The position numbers and the translations under genes are program-made. This document shows positions 34,073 to 43,190 of a stretch of DNA of 64,000 nucleotides, one piece after another. Every line of letters starts with the position of its first letter. The first letter of the stretch is position 1. The stretch spans positions 62,001 to 126,000 of the forward strand of contig NZ_JAAIXZ010000019.1 in assembly GCF_010894435.1 (NCBI RefSeq), in the 5' to 3' direction. Under the pieces are notes generated by a model. That model was given only the letters and a program-made list of their open reading frames with translations. It was not told the DNA's origin and did not search any database. Source of the stretch: Pyxidicoccus trucidator (GTDB lineage: Bacteria > Myxococcota > Myxococcia > Myxococcales > Myxococcaceae).

Positions 34073-34795
34073 TCAGCGCACCGCCACCTCGCGGAAGATG
34101 ACTCCGTCGAGGCCGAGCCGCTTCACGGTCTCCACGAAGCGCTCGGTGGCGATGATGAGCGAGGACCAGCCCGCCATCCGGAACAGGTCGACCTCCGTGG
34201 GCAGCGTCGCCGCGTCGAGGATGTACGGGTCCGGGAGGCTGTAGTTCTTCGCCCCGCACCGCTCGCACGTCTTCGCGTCGGCGGGAAGGCAGTCCGGGTG
34301 AAGCTCGCCGTGAATCAGGAGCTCCGGCTCGAGCAACTCGGGTGGGTTCTTGCCGCGGAAGCGAAGCTCCATGGGACAGCCGCGCAGGCCCCGGATGCTC
34401 TCCTGCTGCAACCGCTCCAGCGCTTCGCGCCGCATGTGCAAAAAACCAGGGTCATACATGAAGAGGGGGCCGAAGCTTCCCGAAGCCCTACCAATCATTG
34501 GCCCCAGCGCCATGCCTGGCTTCAGCATTGCCCCAGGAGGAAGCAGTGGGCGCAACTGTTCGCTCAGGCGGAGGTACTCAGCCACGGGTTGGGGGGGGCG
34601 GACTTCGAAGTCTCGTAGGTTCGGAAGGCCCGTCAGGTCGACGCATGGGTAGCGGACAGCATCTGTACCAAATACCCCTGGGCCGCAGCCGGGACAGTCG
34701 AGCACTGCTGGCAGATACCACTTGTAGATTCCGCTCAGGCTTCCCGTATACGGCGCGGCCATATCCGCAGCAGGTCGATAGAATCGCAAGTCCAC
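34073..34795 (-). CDS. Double-CXXCG protein, probable SitI-type immunity protein
   Basis: This encodes 240 residues. Two CxxCG motifs, LDCPGCGPG (Cys34, Cys37) and TCERCGAKNY (about 178), match the Myxococcus paralogous double-CXXCG family (gmx_para_CXXCG as I recall it). Members serve as immunity proteins beside TIGR02269/SitA lipoprotein toxins. It lies 21 bases downstream of such a toxin gene on the same strand. The cysteines probably bind zinc. It is expected to be cytoplasmic and to bind the toxin's nuclease domain. Confidence 0.8.
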   Translation of the reverse strand: MDLRFYRPAADMAAPYTGSLSGIYKWYLPAVLDCPGCGPGVFGTDAVRYPCVDLTGLPNLRDFEVRPPQPVAEYLRLSEQLRPLLPPGAMLKPGMALGPMIGRASGSFGPLFMYDPGFLHMRREALERLQQESIRGLRGCPMELRFRGKNPPELLEPELLIHGELHPDCLPADAKTCERCGAKNYSLPDPYILDAATLPTEVDLFRMAGWSSLIIATERFVETVKRLGLDGVIFREVAVR

Positions 34796-34816
34796 CTCCT
34801 CTCCGCGCCCGGGTGT

Positions 34817-35506
34817 TTACTTGAGTTGCCGGAAGTAGGGTTGTACCGGCCCGGTGAGTTCGAAGCGAAAGATGAGCGCTCCCGCATGGCGGTAGATCTC
34901 CTCCCGAGCGATGGGCCTGTCGCGGTTGGCCTCCTTGAACTCCCGCCAGGCCATATTCCACAGACCACCAGCAGGTCCTCCAGCGTGGATACGCCGATGA
35001 ACGTGCTCCGGAATGAGCAGGGTGTAGTCGTGGATGTTGATGCCACGGCTCTTGAACCACAGGGCCAGGTCTTCCGCCTGCGGGAAGATGTGGTGCTTCT
35101 GGAAGCGCCCCGCCGGCAGGGCGAGAGGCGTGCGCGGGGGGAGAGGCAGCGGCTGGGACGCTGCGTACCACCGGAACGTCATCACCGGCTCGGCGCCACC
35201 GCGCAGCCCGGGAGACCGCGTCCACCAGCGCCCCGGCCGGGCAGGCCCCACGGGCAAGCCCGGCCTCCCGAACTGCACACGCTCCACTCCGGAGCGCGGT
35301 GCTTCCACGGCCACCACGTCTTCACAGCGGAAGAAGCCGCACAGGCCCTCCTCGCACGCGAGCGTCACGCACGAGTCCTCTTCCGGAGACTCACACCCGG
35401 CCGCGGGCGTCGCGTCCTCCCAGGCGCGCGCCACCGGCTGCGACGTGGCACACGCGGAGACCCACCACGAAGCAACGAGCAACCAGAAACCCGTCGTCTT
35501 CCTCAT
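34817..35506 (-). CDS. SitA-type lipoprotein toxin (TIGR02269/DUF2380-like)
   Basis: This encodes 229 residues from the ATG at 35506, 9 bases after GAAGGG; another ATG lies three codons upstream. Signal and lipobox WWVSAC (Cys19), then a Cys-containing variable region (CESPEEDSCVTLACEEGLCG). The C-terminal domain (about 125-229) has FQKHHIFPQ, GINIHDYTLLIPEHVHRRIH and a GGLWNMAWREF segment, as in the His-Me-finger-like DUF2380 domain. In M. xanthus such lipoproteins pass between cells by TraAB outer-membrane exchange and kill non-kin. Immunity would come from the next gene. Confidence 0.8.
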   Translation of the reverse strand: MRKTTGFWLLVASWWVSACATSQPVARAWEDATPAAGCESPEEDSCVTLACEEGLCGFFRCEDVVAVEAPRSGVERVQFGRPGLPVGPARPGRWWTRSPGLRGGAEPVMTFRWYAASQPLPLPPRTPLALPAGRFQKHHIFPQAEDLALWFKSRGINIHDYTLLIPEHVHRRIHAGGPAGGLWNMAWREFKEANRDRPIAREEIYRHAGALIFRFELTGPVQPYFRQLK

Positions 35507-35519
35507 GGCCCGCATCCCT

Positions 35520-35624
35520 TCACAGCTTCTGGACGTCGATGCCCTCATCCCTCACCGCGAGGACGACGTACCGCGTGAAGTCCGGCTTGCGGATGGCGTT
35601 CCCGAGCCACACGAGCAGGTCCGC
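35520..35624 (-). pseudogene. 3' relic of a lost gene upstream of sitA
   Basis: Between the kinase stop (TAG) and sitA the same frame stays open for 34 codons to TGA 35520-35522. It reads like a real protein end: LLVWLGNAI, then DFTRYVVLAV, then RDEGIDVQKL. It has no usable start or ribosome site. I take it as the C-terminus of a former toxin-cassette gene, cut when the cassette recombined. The alternative, readthrough of the kinase, is unlikely. Confidence 0.5.
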
Positions 35625-38600
35625 CTATGCCGCGCCCGTGCCGGCTGTTTCAGCGGTCAGCGGCAGCTCCACGGTGAAGGTGGAACCCCGCCCCGGCTCG
35701 CTCTCCAGTCGGATGCAGCCGCCGTGCGCTTCAACGATGCGCTTCGTAATCCACAGGCCCAGGCCCAGCCCCTTGAAGTGCTGCACCGACGCCGAGCGCT
35801 CGAAGCGTTCGAAGATGCGCTCCTGCTCGTCGGGCGCGACCCCAATTCCCTCGTCGCGCACGGCCAGCCGAGCCACCGCGGCCTGGACGTCCACCGTCAC
35901 CAGCACCGGACGGCCCGCGCCGTATTTCGCCGCATTCGACAGCAGGTTGACCAGCACCTGCTCCAGCCGCAGCCGGTCCCAGTGTCCGGTCACCGCGCCA
36001 TCCAGCGCGAGGCGCACTTCGCTGCCCGCCCGTGCCAGCTCCTCCGACATGCGCGACACCAGCTCGCGAGTCAGCGCCGACAGGTCCACCTCTTCGCACT
36101 GGAGGCTCAGCCGCCCGGAGCTGATGCGTGACACGTCCAGCAGGTCGTCGATGAGCAACCCCAGCCGCTGGCTCGCGCGCGCCGCCTTCTCCGCGCGCTC
36201 CGCCAGTCCGCTCGCCGCCATCGCCTCCTTCGCCATGCGCGCGAGCAGGTGGATTTGAAGCTGGAGCGCGTTGAGCGGGGACTTCAGCTCGTGGCCAGCG
36301 ACGGACAGCAGCTCGTCACGGGCCTTCACCGCCTGGGTGGCCGCGCCATAGAGCCGAGCATCTTCAATCGCCAGCGCCGCTCGTGCCGCCAGGCTCTCCA
36401 GCAGCGCGCGCTCCTCCAGCGTGTACTCATGACCCTGCGCATCGCGCATCACCCCCAGCGTGCCGAGCACCCTGCCCCGCGCGCCCAGCGGCACGATGAT
36501 GATGCTCTGCGGTCCGTAGCGCTCCAGGAAGGACACGCCTTCCGGCAGCCGCTCGCCGTGCAGCTCCTCCGCGTTCAGCCGAGGCACGAAGAGCGTCTGC
36601 CCCGTGGCCAACACCCGGCCCGACAGTCCCTCTCCCCGCGTCGGAGGAATGCGACGGAGCGACTCCTCCAGCACCGCGCGCGCCTCCGGGTTCGGGTGGT
36701 GGACCGACACCACGTCCAGGTGCTCCCGGTCCGCCGAGAGGAGCTGGAGCACGCACGCGTCGCCAATGGCCTCCGACACCTTGCGCGCCAGCACGTCCAG
36801 GACGTTGGGCAGGTCCAGCCCGGCTTCCGCGATGAGCTGGCTGACCTGCACCAGCACATGGAGCCGCGCGGCGCTGCGCCGGCTCTCCTCCTCGGCCGCA
36901 CGCGCCTTGCGGAGCAGCCGCGCATTGTCGATGGCCAGCGCCGCGCGCCCCGCCAGCTCCTCCGCCAGCTCCAGGTCCGCGGCGTCGAACGGCGGCCGCT
37001 CCTCGCTCCGCACGAAGGTGAGCGCGCCCAGCGTGCGCTGCCGCGCCACCAGCGGCGTCACGATGAGCGAGCCCACGCCCGGCGCGCGCGCTGCATCCCC
37101 CTGGGATGAGTCCTCCCCCTCCGCCGCCGACGGCGCTGCTTCACCGTGTGCGGACTCCTCCCGCGTCTCCACGAACCGCGCGGACGGGCGCGCCGCGTCC
37201 CCCAGAGGCATCCCCGCGGCCTTCGCCAACGAGCGTGCGGTATCCCCCCACGGCGACTCCGCCGCGCGAGTCCCCGCCCCACCCACCCACGACTGCGCCG
37301 CTTCACCGTGCAGCGACTCTCCGACGCGCTCCCCCAGGGCCTTCGCCAGCGGAGGCACCGTCTCACCTCTCGCCGGCCCCTCCGAGCCCCTCGCCATGGG
37401 ACGCGTCATCATCCGCGAGCGCCCCGAAGCCAGCACGTCCGCCAGCAGCGCCGAGTGCCCGGGTCCTCCCGGCTCTCGCGAGGCGCGCATCAACCCCTGC
37501 GTCTCCGACGGGTCCGCGTGCAGCACCGCCAGCCGCCGCACGACGCCGTCCTCGTACGAGTCCACCGTGCACCCATCCGCGAAGCTGCCCAGCGCCAGCC
37601 TCGCCACGCCCGCCACCGTCTCCTCCCACTCCAGCGAGCCCGCCACCAGCGCACTCGCGTCCGCCAGCAGCCGCAGCCGCTGTCCCGCCGCCTCCGCCTG
37701 GAGCCGCGCGGTGTGCTCGCGCTCGTACAGCCGCGAGCGCTCCAGCGCCTGGCCACACTGCCGCGCCAGCCCGGTAATCGACGTCCGCTCCAGCGCGGAG
37801 AAGCGCTTCGCCTCACCGAAGCCGAAGCCCAGCGTCCCGAAGATGCGCCCCTCCACATACAGCGGCAGCAGCACCAGCGACCCCGCCTGCCCCGAGGCCA
37901 CCAGCCCCGCCAGCCGCGGGTAGCGCGCCAGCACCTCTTCCTGCGTCTCCAGCCACACCGGCGCGCCCGTCCGCACCGCGTCGTAGCCCGGCAGGTCCTT
38001 TCCTCCCCGGGGCAGCACGCGCATGGGGGCCACCAGCTCTTCGGGCAACCCCACCGACGCCGTCAGCTCCACCGCCGTCCCGCCCGCGTCGACCAGGTGC
38101 ACCATGCCATTCACCGCGCCCACCGCGGGCAGGCCCAGGTCCAGCACCACGCGCGCCACCTCGTCGCGGGTGAGCGCGCGGCCGAAGGCCTCCGTCACGG
38201 CCTGGAAGCGGCTGAGGCGCAGCACCTCCGTCTCCTCCACCTCCGCCCGGGCGTGCAGCACGGACTGGCGCGTGCGCTCCGCCATGCGCTCTCGCTCCAG
38301 CGCCAGCCCGGCCAGCCTCGCGTAGAGGCCGAAGCGCTTCACGTCCTCCTCCGTCGGCTGCCGCGCCTCGCGGAAGAGCACCGCCAGCACCCCGGCGGGG
38401 CCCCGGCCCGAGGAGAAGAAGAAGGGCAGCGACAGCAGTGAGCCCGCCTCCAGCCGACGCCGGGCCTCGGGCTCGTCCGCGAGCAGCGCGTCCCGCTCCA
38501 GCTCCGCCGCGACGTACGGCACCGGTGTCTCGGAAGGGCCGGGCGCATGGGCCAGCAGCCGCTGCGCGCAGATGACCGACACCTCCTCGGGCACACCGGG

Positions 38601-38792
38601 CGTGACGAGGGTGCGCAGCCGTCCCGCCTCGCCCCACCAGCAGACGAAGGCACTGGGAGCGCCCAGCGTGGCGGCCGATTGACGTAGCAGTTCCTCCAGC
38701 ACCGCCACCACTGGCGGTGCCGCCGCAAGCCGCTCCAGGGCCCGCGACATGCGGTCCACCGCGGCCATCAGGCTGCTCTCGGGCACCTTCAT
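35625..38792 (-). CDS. Large cytoplasmic multi-GAF histidine kinase
   Basis: This encodes 1055 residues with no membrane helix. There are four GAF-like domains (about 20-170, 190-365, 375-640 and 660-810), a HisKA domain with His in VAGHELKSPLNALQ at about 832, and a HATPase with LLSNAAKYG, DEGIGVAPDEQ and GLGLGLWITK. The third GAF is split by a roughly 110-residue Ala/Gly/Glu-rich insert (about 464-574) of degenerate repeats (SLHGEAA, SPWGDTA, SAHGEAA). It is an orphan kinase, similar in plan to the one at 14792. Confidence 0.93.
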   Translation of the reverse strand: MKVPESSLMAAVDRMSRALERLAAAPPVVAVLEELLRQSAATLGAPSAFVCWWGEAGRLRTLVTPGVPEEVSVICAQRLLAHAPGPSETPVPYVAAELERDALLADEPEARRRLEAGSLLSLPFFFSSGRGPAGVLAVLFREARQPTEEDVKRFGLYARLAGLALERERMAERTRQSVLHARAEVEETEVLRLSRFQAVTEAFGRALTRDEVARVVLDLGLPAVGAVNGMVHLVDAGGTAVELTASVGLPEELVAPMRVLPRGGKDLPGYDAVRTGAPVWLETQEEVLARYPRLAGLVASGQAGSLVLLPLYVEGRIFGTLGFGFGEAKRFSALERTSITGLARQCGQALERSRLYEREHTARLQAEAAGQRLRLLADASALVAGSLEWEETVAGVARLALGSFADGCTVDSYEDGVVRRLAVLHADPSETQGLMRASREPGGPGHSALLADVLASGRSRMMTRPMARGSEGPARGETVPPLAKALGERVGESLHGEAAQSWVGGAGTRAAESPWGDTARSLAKAAGMPLGDAARPSARFVETREESAHGEAAPSAAEGEDSSQGDAARAPGVGSLIVTPLVARQRTLGALTFVRSEERPPFDAADLELAEELAGRAALAIDNARLLRKARAAEEESRRSAARLHVLVQVSQLIAEAGLDLPNVLDVLARKVSEAIGDACVLQLLSADREHLDVVSVHHPNPEARAVLEESLRRIPPTRGEGLSGRVLATGQTLFVPRLNAEELHGERLPEGVSFLERYGPQSIIIVPLGARGRVLGTLGVMRDAQGHEYTLEERALLESLAARAALAIEDARLYGAATQAVKARDELLSVAGHELKSPLNALQLQIHLLARMAKEAMAASGLAERAEKAARASQRLGLLIDDLLDVSRISSGRLSLQCEEVDLSALTRELVSRMSEELARAGSEVRLALDGAVTGHWDRLRLEQVLVNLLSNAAKYGAGRPVLVTVDVQAAVARLAVRDEGIGVAPDEQERIFERFERSASVQHFKGLGLGLWITKRIVEAHGGCIRLESEPGRGSTFTVELPLTAETAGTGAA

Positions 38793-38909
38793 GCCCCACT
38801 CCCCCCGGCACGGGCCTGCTGCACCCCGCCTCGTGCCTCAGTCTCCCACGTCCGGGGAATCAGGGAAACCCGACGTCCCGGACAGGGTTACAAAGGCCCC
38901 AGCGCCCCC

Positions 38910-40031
38910 TCAGTGCTCGAACACCTTGAAGAAGGCGAAGAAGATTTCGAGGACGATGAGCAGGACGATGATGGCCTCGAGCGTGTGGGAGCGGTCGATG
39001 TCCACGTCTCCCTTGAGCAGGCCATACGTCTGGGCGAGCAGCTGCTGCTTCCGGGTGACGGAGTCCTGCCAGTTGGGGATGCGCATGCGGCGCACCGCGC
39101 CCTCGTAGACCTTGGCCAGGTAGAAGTCGCCGATGACCTTCAGGCTGTTCTCCACGCGCTCGATGAACTCGTTGAGGTCCACCAGCGTGGCGAGCGTCTG
39201 CCGCGTCAGGTTCCGGTACGGGCTGCGGAACAGGCGAATCCACCCGTGGCGCTTGGCCTGCACCTCTTCGTGGATGCGGGTGATGTGCTCGTCCAGCCGC
39301 TCGTCGTAGTAGCGGAACTCCAGGAGCTGCGCGTTGGCGATCTCCAGCAGGTCCGGGATGTCGCCCGAGCCCGAGGGCTCGTAGACGAAGGCACTGTTCC
39401 AGTCGATGACGACCAGGTCGTTGATGGTGTAGCTGAAGCGCGCCTTCGTCACCGACTCGACTTCACCGGCGGACAGCGGCACGGCGCCGTTCTCTCCCAG
39501 CAGCAGCCGCGCGAGGTCGGCGCGGGCGAGCAGCTCGTCCGCGCTGGGGTTGCCGCGAATGCTCTCCGCGAAGATGACGGTGTAGCTCTCGTTCTGGTCC
39601 CACAGGTGCGGCTCCTGCACGGCGGGCGCAATGGTGCGGCGCACGCCCTCGACGAGCTCCAGCGCCAGGTCCTCCAGCGCCTGGCTGTCGTAGAGCTCAT
39701 CGGCCACGCGGGTGAGGTGCTCGAAGGAGGTGCCGGGGACGACGGGGACGCGGAGGATGATGGAGGCGGCGCCGTGGTCGAACAGGCGCGCGGTGGCGTC
39801 CACGGTGACGGGGCCGTCACGCAGGGCCAGGGGCTTGCGGCCCAGCTCATAGGCCAGCGGAGGATTGGGGAGCTGGAGGTACTGGCTGTTCTCGCGGGAC
39901 AGCTTGAGCCGGCGCGAGTCCTCGGTCAGCGCCTTGCGCGCACGCTCGAGGTCGATTTCCTCGGCGATGTCGAAGGTGCGGTAGCAGAGGACGTGGGCCT
40001 TGTCGAAGAGCAGGGGGACTTCGGCAGCCAT
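38910..40031 (-). CDS. RMD1/DUF155-like protein with C-terminal membrane anchor
   Basis: This encodes 373 residues. The features resemble the YagE/RMD1 (DUF155) family: a beta-rich N-terminal half with VVIDWNSAFVYEP, a long helical region (LDEHITRIHEEVQAKRHGW, then LNEFIERVENSLKVIGDFY), and a terminal helix HTLEAIIVLLIVLEIFFAFF. The family is membrane-bound and poorly understood; eukaryotic members act in mitochondria. The assignment is by overall pattern only. Confidence 0.6.
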   Translation of the reverse strand: MAAEVPLLFDKAHVLCYRTFDIAEEIDLERARKALTEDSRRLKLSRENSQYLQLPNPPLAYELGRKPLALRDGPVTVDATARLFDHGAASIILRVPVVPGTSFEHLTRVADELYDSQALEDLALELVEGVRRTIAPAVQEPHLWDQNESYTVIFAESIRGNPSADELLARADLARLLLGENGAVPLSAGEVESVTKARFSYTINDLVVIDWNSAFVYEPSGSGDIPDLLEIANAQLLEFRYYDERLDEHITRIHEEVQAKRHGWIRLFRSPYRNLTRQTLATLVDLNEFIERVENSLKVIGDFYLAKVYEGAVRRMRIPNWQDSVTRKQQLLAQTYGLLKGDVDIDRSHTLEAIIVLLIVLEIFFAFFKVFEH

Positions 40032-40052
40032 GGTATGGGCAGCCTACCCCGC

Positions 40053-40604
40053 TCAGTCCTCCCACAGGACGCGAAGTTCCAGAGGGAAGGCGTCGAAGGG
40101 TTCGACACGGACGGTGGCCTCGCCCACATATGTGGCGAGCCTTACGTAATGGGGACCTTCGAGCCGGAAGACCTCCAGGGTGCGGGCCCGTGGCTCTACC
40201 AGCCACACGTGCCGCACGCCCTCGCGCGCATAGACGGTCATCTTCTGGTCCCGGTCCAGCGCGGCAGTGGATGGGGAGAGCACCTCGCAGAGCCAGTCCG
40301 GGGCAATCTCGATGAAGGGGGCATCCGGAATCCTCGGCACCCGCTCGCGTCGCCAGCCCGCGAGGTCTGGCACGAGCACGTCACTCCCCAGGTGCAGCTC
40401 CTCCTCGAAGCGAATGAGCCACCCACCCGGGCCCCCGGAGCCCCGTTCGAATGGGGGGTACAGCTCACCATGAACCCTTGAGGCAACCCGCCCATGCGGA
40501 GTTGCTGGCCTGGGGCTCGCGTACAGCACTCCAGCAATGATTTCCCCTACCTGATTTGGAGGAAGTGCCTCCAGGTCTGCATAGGTGGCGGGCTTGTGGG
40601 TCAT
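40053..40604 (-). CDS. Uma2-family (DUF820) PD-(D/E)XK nuclease-like protein
   Basis: This encodes 183 residues from the ATG at 40604. The Uma2 pattern is clear: YADLEALPPNQVGEIIAGVLY, then SDVLVPDLAGWRRERVP, EIAPDWLCEVLSPST and YAREGVRHVWLVEPRARTLEV. The Asp of VPDLA and Glu of CEVLSPS form the PD-(D/E)XK core. The family is abundant in cyanobacteria and myxobacteria; activity is mostly untested. It ends 21 bases before the RMD1-like gene start, which makes a likely two-gene unit. Confidence 0.88.
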   Translation of the reverse strand: MTHKPATYADLEALPPNQVGEIIAGVLYASPRPATPHGRVASRVHGELYPPFERGSGGPGGWLIRFEEELHLGSDVLVPDLAGWRRERVPRIPDAPFIEIAPDWLCEVLSPSTAALDRDQKMTVYAREGVRHVWLVEPRARTLEVFRLEGPHYVRLATYVGEATVRVEPFDAFPLELRVLWED

Positions 40605-40808
40605 TTCCGGGACAAGTAACCTGAGAGGTAGCCTCATGGCCGGAGATTCCCACCCCGGTCCGACATGACAAACCGCAGCCGCGTCAGGACAGTCCTCACA
40701 GGCAAAGACACACGCCGCCCGCGCGGGACGGGAATGGCGTGATACCTCCGATGTAACAGGAGAGAAGGGCCGGCGGAAACCCGTCCCCTCACTCCTGCAC
40801 GCTGTCCG

Positions 40809-40985
40809 TCAGTCCTCCGGCGAATGCGGCGGGAAGACCACGGGCTTGCCGGGGCCAGGGCTCTCATCCGGCATGTGGCCGATATGCCCTGGCGTGGGGA
40901 GGGGACGGTCTCCCGCCTCGCGCTTGAGGGGTGTCTCGTCCTGGGGAAGCCGCGGGTCCTTCTTGGGCGTCTCGCGCTCGGCCAT
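40809..40985 (-). CDS. 58-residue Pro-rich small protein
   Basis: ATG at 40985 is preceded by GGAAGGAG with good spacing, and the frame runs 58 codons to TGA. The product is polar and Pro-rich (MAERETPKKDPRLPQDE, then GHIGHMPDESPGPGKPVVF), probably disordered. The strong ribosome site and coding-like third-base GC support it. It resembles in style the small polar protein at 3637. Function unknown. Confidence 0.6.
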   Translation of the reverse strand: MAERETPKKDPRLPQDETPLKREAGDRPLPTPGHIGHMPDESPGPGKPVVFPPHSPED

Positions 40986-41239
40986 GATTCGCTCCTTCCG
41001 TGAGGGAATGAAGGCGGTTGAGTCCCTTCAAGCTAGGGAGCGACTCCGAAACGAGCAGTCCTTACAGGCCGCCCGCCAACCAGCCAGCCAGTCCGCCCGC
41101 GTGAGGCCAGGCGAATGCCGCCCCCCATGCCGGGCGTCATCTCCGCGTTCTCCTCGCTCCGAGGGGAGCGGGCCTCTAGAGTGCCTCGCCAGCACCCGGG
41201 CGGAGCAGGCCGGGCTTCCGCCTTTGAAAGGACGGATTC

Positions 41240-41617
41240 ATGGTTCAGCACGTTGAGCGTCGTCTGGGTCTTCTCTCGGGACTCGCGGTGGCCGTGTTGC
41301 TGGCATGCGCTCCCGCCAGCGCGAAGGCCCCTCCCGCGGACGCAGGCACCTCATCCGGCAAGGACGGCGGCACCTCCGCCAAGGCGGCTCCCGCGCCGGA
41401 GCAGAAGTCCGACGGCGCCACCGCCAAGGCCTCCGGCGGCGGCAGCTGCTCGGGCAAGGCCACCTTCTGCGGCGTCTACGGGCAGACCTTCTGCAGCAGC
41501 CAGCCGGGGTGCTCCTACTCCTTCGCCACCAGCACCTGCGGCGGCCTGCCCATCAAGTGCGAGAAGGCCACCAACGAGGCCTTCTGCAAGAAAATCAAGG
41601 GCTGCACCTGGCAGTGA
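41240..41617 (+). CDS. Secreted Cys-rich small protein
   Basis: This encodes 125 residues with an AAAGGA site upstream. Signal peptide (GLAVAVLLACAPASA), an Ala/Lys/Ser linker (30-65), then a compact domain with eight cysteines (GSCSGKATFCGVYGQTFC, then GCSYSF, STCGGLPIKC and FCKKIKGCTW), likely four disulfides. The first cysteine, LLACAPA, could also be lipidated. Function unknown. Confidence 0.7.
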   Translation: MVQHVERRLGLLSGLAVAVLLACAPASAKAPPADAGTSSGKDGGTSAKAAPAPEQKSDGATAKASGGGSCSGKATFCGVYGQTFCSSQPGCSYSFATSTCGGLPIKCEKATNEAFCKKIKGCTWQ

Positions 41618-41627
41618 GCGGCGCCCG

Positions 41628-41657
41628 CTGAGCGCCCGTCTCCGGGCAGGCGCTCAG
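41628..41657. terminator. Convergent terminator overlapping the kynA stop
   Basis: CTGAGCGCC (41628-41636) pairs with GGCGCTCAG (41649-41657), with inner pairing. The right arm covers the stop codon of the dioxygenase gene. Confidence 0.65.
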
Positions 41658-42520
41658 GGCGTCCGGTTCCGGGCCGTGGGCGGCGCCAGCTCCGTGCGCA
41701 CGTCCCACAGCTCCGGGAAGAAGCGCAGCTCCAACGCCTTTCGCAGGAAGCCCACGCCCGACGAGCCGCCCGTGCCCTGCTTGAAGCCGATGATGCGCAT
41801 CACCGTCATCATGTGGCGGTAGCGCCAGAGCTGGAACCGCTCCTCCGTGTCCACCAGCTTCTCGCACATCTCATACGCATCCCAGTGCGAGTCCGGGTCC
41901 TCGTAGATGCGGCGGAACACCTCCACCACCTCGGGGCTCTTCTCGTACGGCTGGCGCCAGTCGCGCTGCACGTGGCTCTGCGGCACCGGGTGCCCCATGC
42001 GGGACAGGTGGCGCAGGAACTCGTCGTAGAGGCCGGGAGACTCCAGCAGGCGCTCCAGCTCCGCGTGCACGGCGGGCACGTGCCTGAAGGGCCCCAGCGC
42101 GTTCGGGTCCTTGTTGCCCAGCAGGAACTCCACCGCGCGGTACTGGAAGCTCTGGAAGCCCGACGCGCTGCCGAGCGTGTCCCGGAACTCCAGGTACTCG
42201 TTCGGGGTGAGCGTCTCCAGCACGCTCCACTGCTCGAAGAGCATCCGCTGGATGTGCGCCACACGCGCGAAAATCTTGAACGAGGGCTCCAGCTTGTCGG
42301 CCTGCACGTAGCGGATGCACGCCCCCAGCTCGTGGATGAGCAGCTTCATCCACAGCTCGCTCGTCTGGTGCTGGATGATGAAGAGCAGCTCGTCGTGGTG
42401 CGGAGGCTGCGAGCGCGGAACCTGCGCAGACAGCAGCCGGTCGAGCTGAAGGTAATCACCGTACGTGGTCCTACCGGCCAGGTCGGTGATGATTCCAGGC
42501 TCCAGGTCTCGTTTGTTCAT
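41654..42520 (-). CDS. kynA: Tryptophan 2,3-dioxygenase
   Basis: This encodes 288 residues from the ATG at 42520. TDO signatures: YGDYLQLDRLLSAQ, HHDELLFIIQHQTSELWMKL (substrate His), YLEFRDTLGSASGFQSFQYR, and HMMTVMRIIGFKQGTGGSSG with the heme-ligand His and the substrate carboxylate loop. It is a heme enzyme opening tryptophan to N-formylkynurenine in the cytoplasm. No kynurenine pathway gene is adjacent. Confidence 0.96.
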   Translation of the reverse strand: MNKRDLEPGIITDLAGRTTYGDYLQLDRLLSAQVPRSQPPHHDELLFIIQHQTSELWMKLLIHELGACIRYVQADKLEPSFKIFARVAHIQRMLFEQWSVLETLTPNEYLEFRDTLGSASGFQSFQYRAVEFLLGNKDPNALGPFRHVPAVHAELERLLESPGLYDEFLRHLSRMGHPVPQSHVQRDWRQPYEKSPEVVEVFRRIYEDPDSHWDAYEMCEKLVDTEERFQLWRYRHMMTVMRIIGFKQGTGGSSGVGFLRKALELRFFPELWDVRTELAPPTARNRTP

Positions 42521-42665
42521 GGGCCCGGGCATACATGCTCCTGCGAACCCCCGCGAGCAAGTCTCTCTCGCACGGGCATACCCCGAACCCACTCCCCACA
42601 AACGGAAGCTCGGTAGACGGGGGCGCGGTCACATTCTGCCCGGGCCGGGGCAGCGTGCCGCTAGG

Positions 42666-43190
42666 CTAGCCTGCGTTTCCAGCCTGGGCGGCCGCTGCCA
42701 GCGCCTTGGACGCGGCGCGTCCACGGGGCAGCTTGATGTCGTCCACGGAGTTGGGCTCGGCGTAGTCCCGCCACTGGGACGGGCGGCGGTTGGTCTTCTC
42801 CAGCATCCGCAGCTTCTGGTAGTGGGCCGCGCAGTAGCCCTTGGTGCGGCTGGGCTTGCCGCAGTCCTTGATGGCGCACTCGCGCGAGCCCTCGTTGCCC
42901 GCCGCCGGCTTGCGGCCGCGGCGCTTGCCACCCGCCACCGGAGCGGCGCTCACCGTCGGGCGGGAGGGCGGACGGCCCGGACCCCGGCGACCGGCCTTGG
43001 CCGCGGGAGCGTTGGCGCCGAACAGGGGGCCGACGACCTCGGCCAGGGGGGCCAGCCGCTCGGCCACGTTGCGAAGCGCGTCCAGATCCGCCGTGCCTGC
43101 CTCCAGCCGGGAGACCACATCGCGCAGCGGCTTCAGCTGGGCATCGATTTCATTGCGGATCATGTCCCGAAACGCTTTATCCACGGACAT
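42666..43190 (-). CDS. Zinc-finger / AT-hook-like DNA-binding candidate
   Basis: This encodes 174 residues from the ATG at 43190; upstream sequence in frame is AT-rich promoter. It has an N-terminal coiled-coil-like region (RDMIRNEIDAQLKPLRDVVS), then two AT-hook-like basic patches (GRRGPGRPPSRP and GGKRRGRKPAA), then CAIKDCGKPSRTKGYCAAHY, a C-x4-C-x9-C-x2-H finger. I infer a DNA-binding protein. The family appears frequent in myxobacteria, but its role is not known to me. Confidence 0.7.
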   Translation of the reverse strand: MSVDKAFRDMIRNEIDAQLKPLRDVVSRLEAGTADLDALRNVAERLAPLAEVVGPLFGANAPAAKAGRRGPGRPPSRPTVSAAPVAGGKRRGRKPAAGNEGSRECAIKDCGKPSRTKGYCAAHYQKLRMLEKTNRRPSQWRDYAEPNSVDDIKLPRGRAASKALAAAAQAGNAG

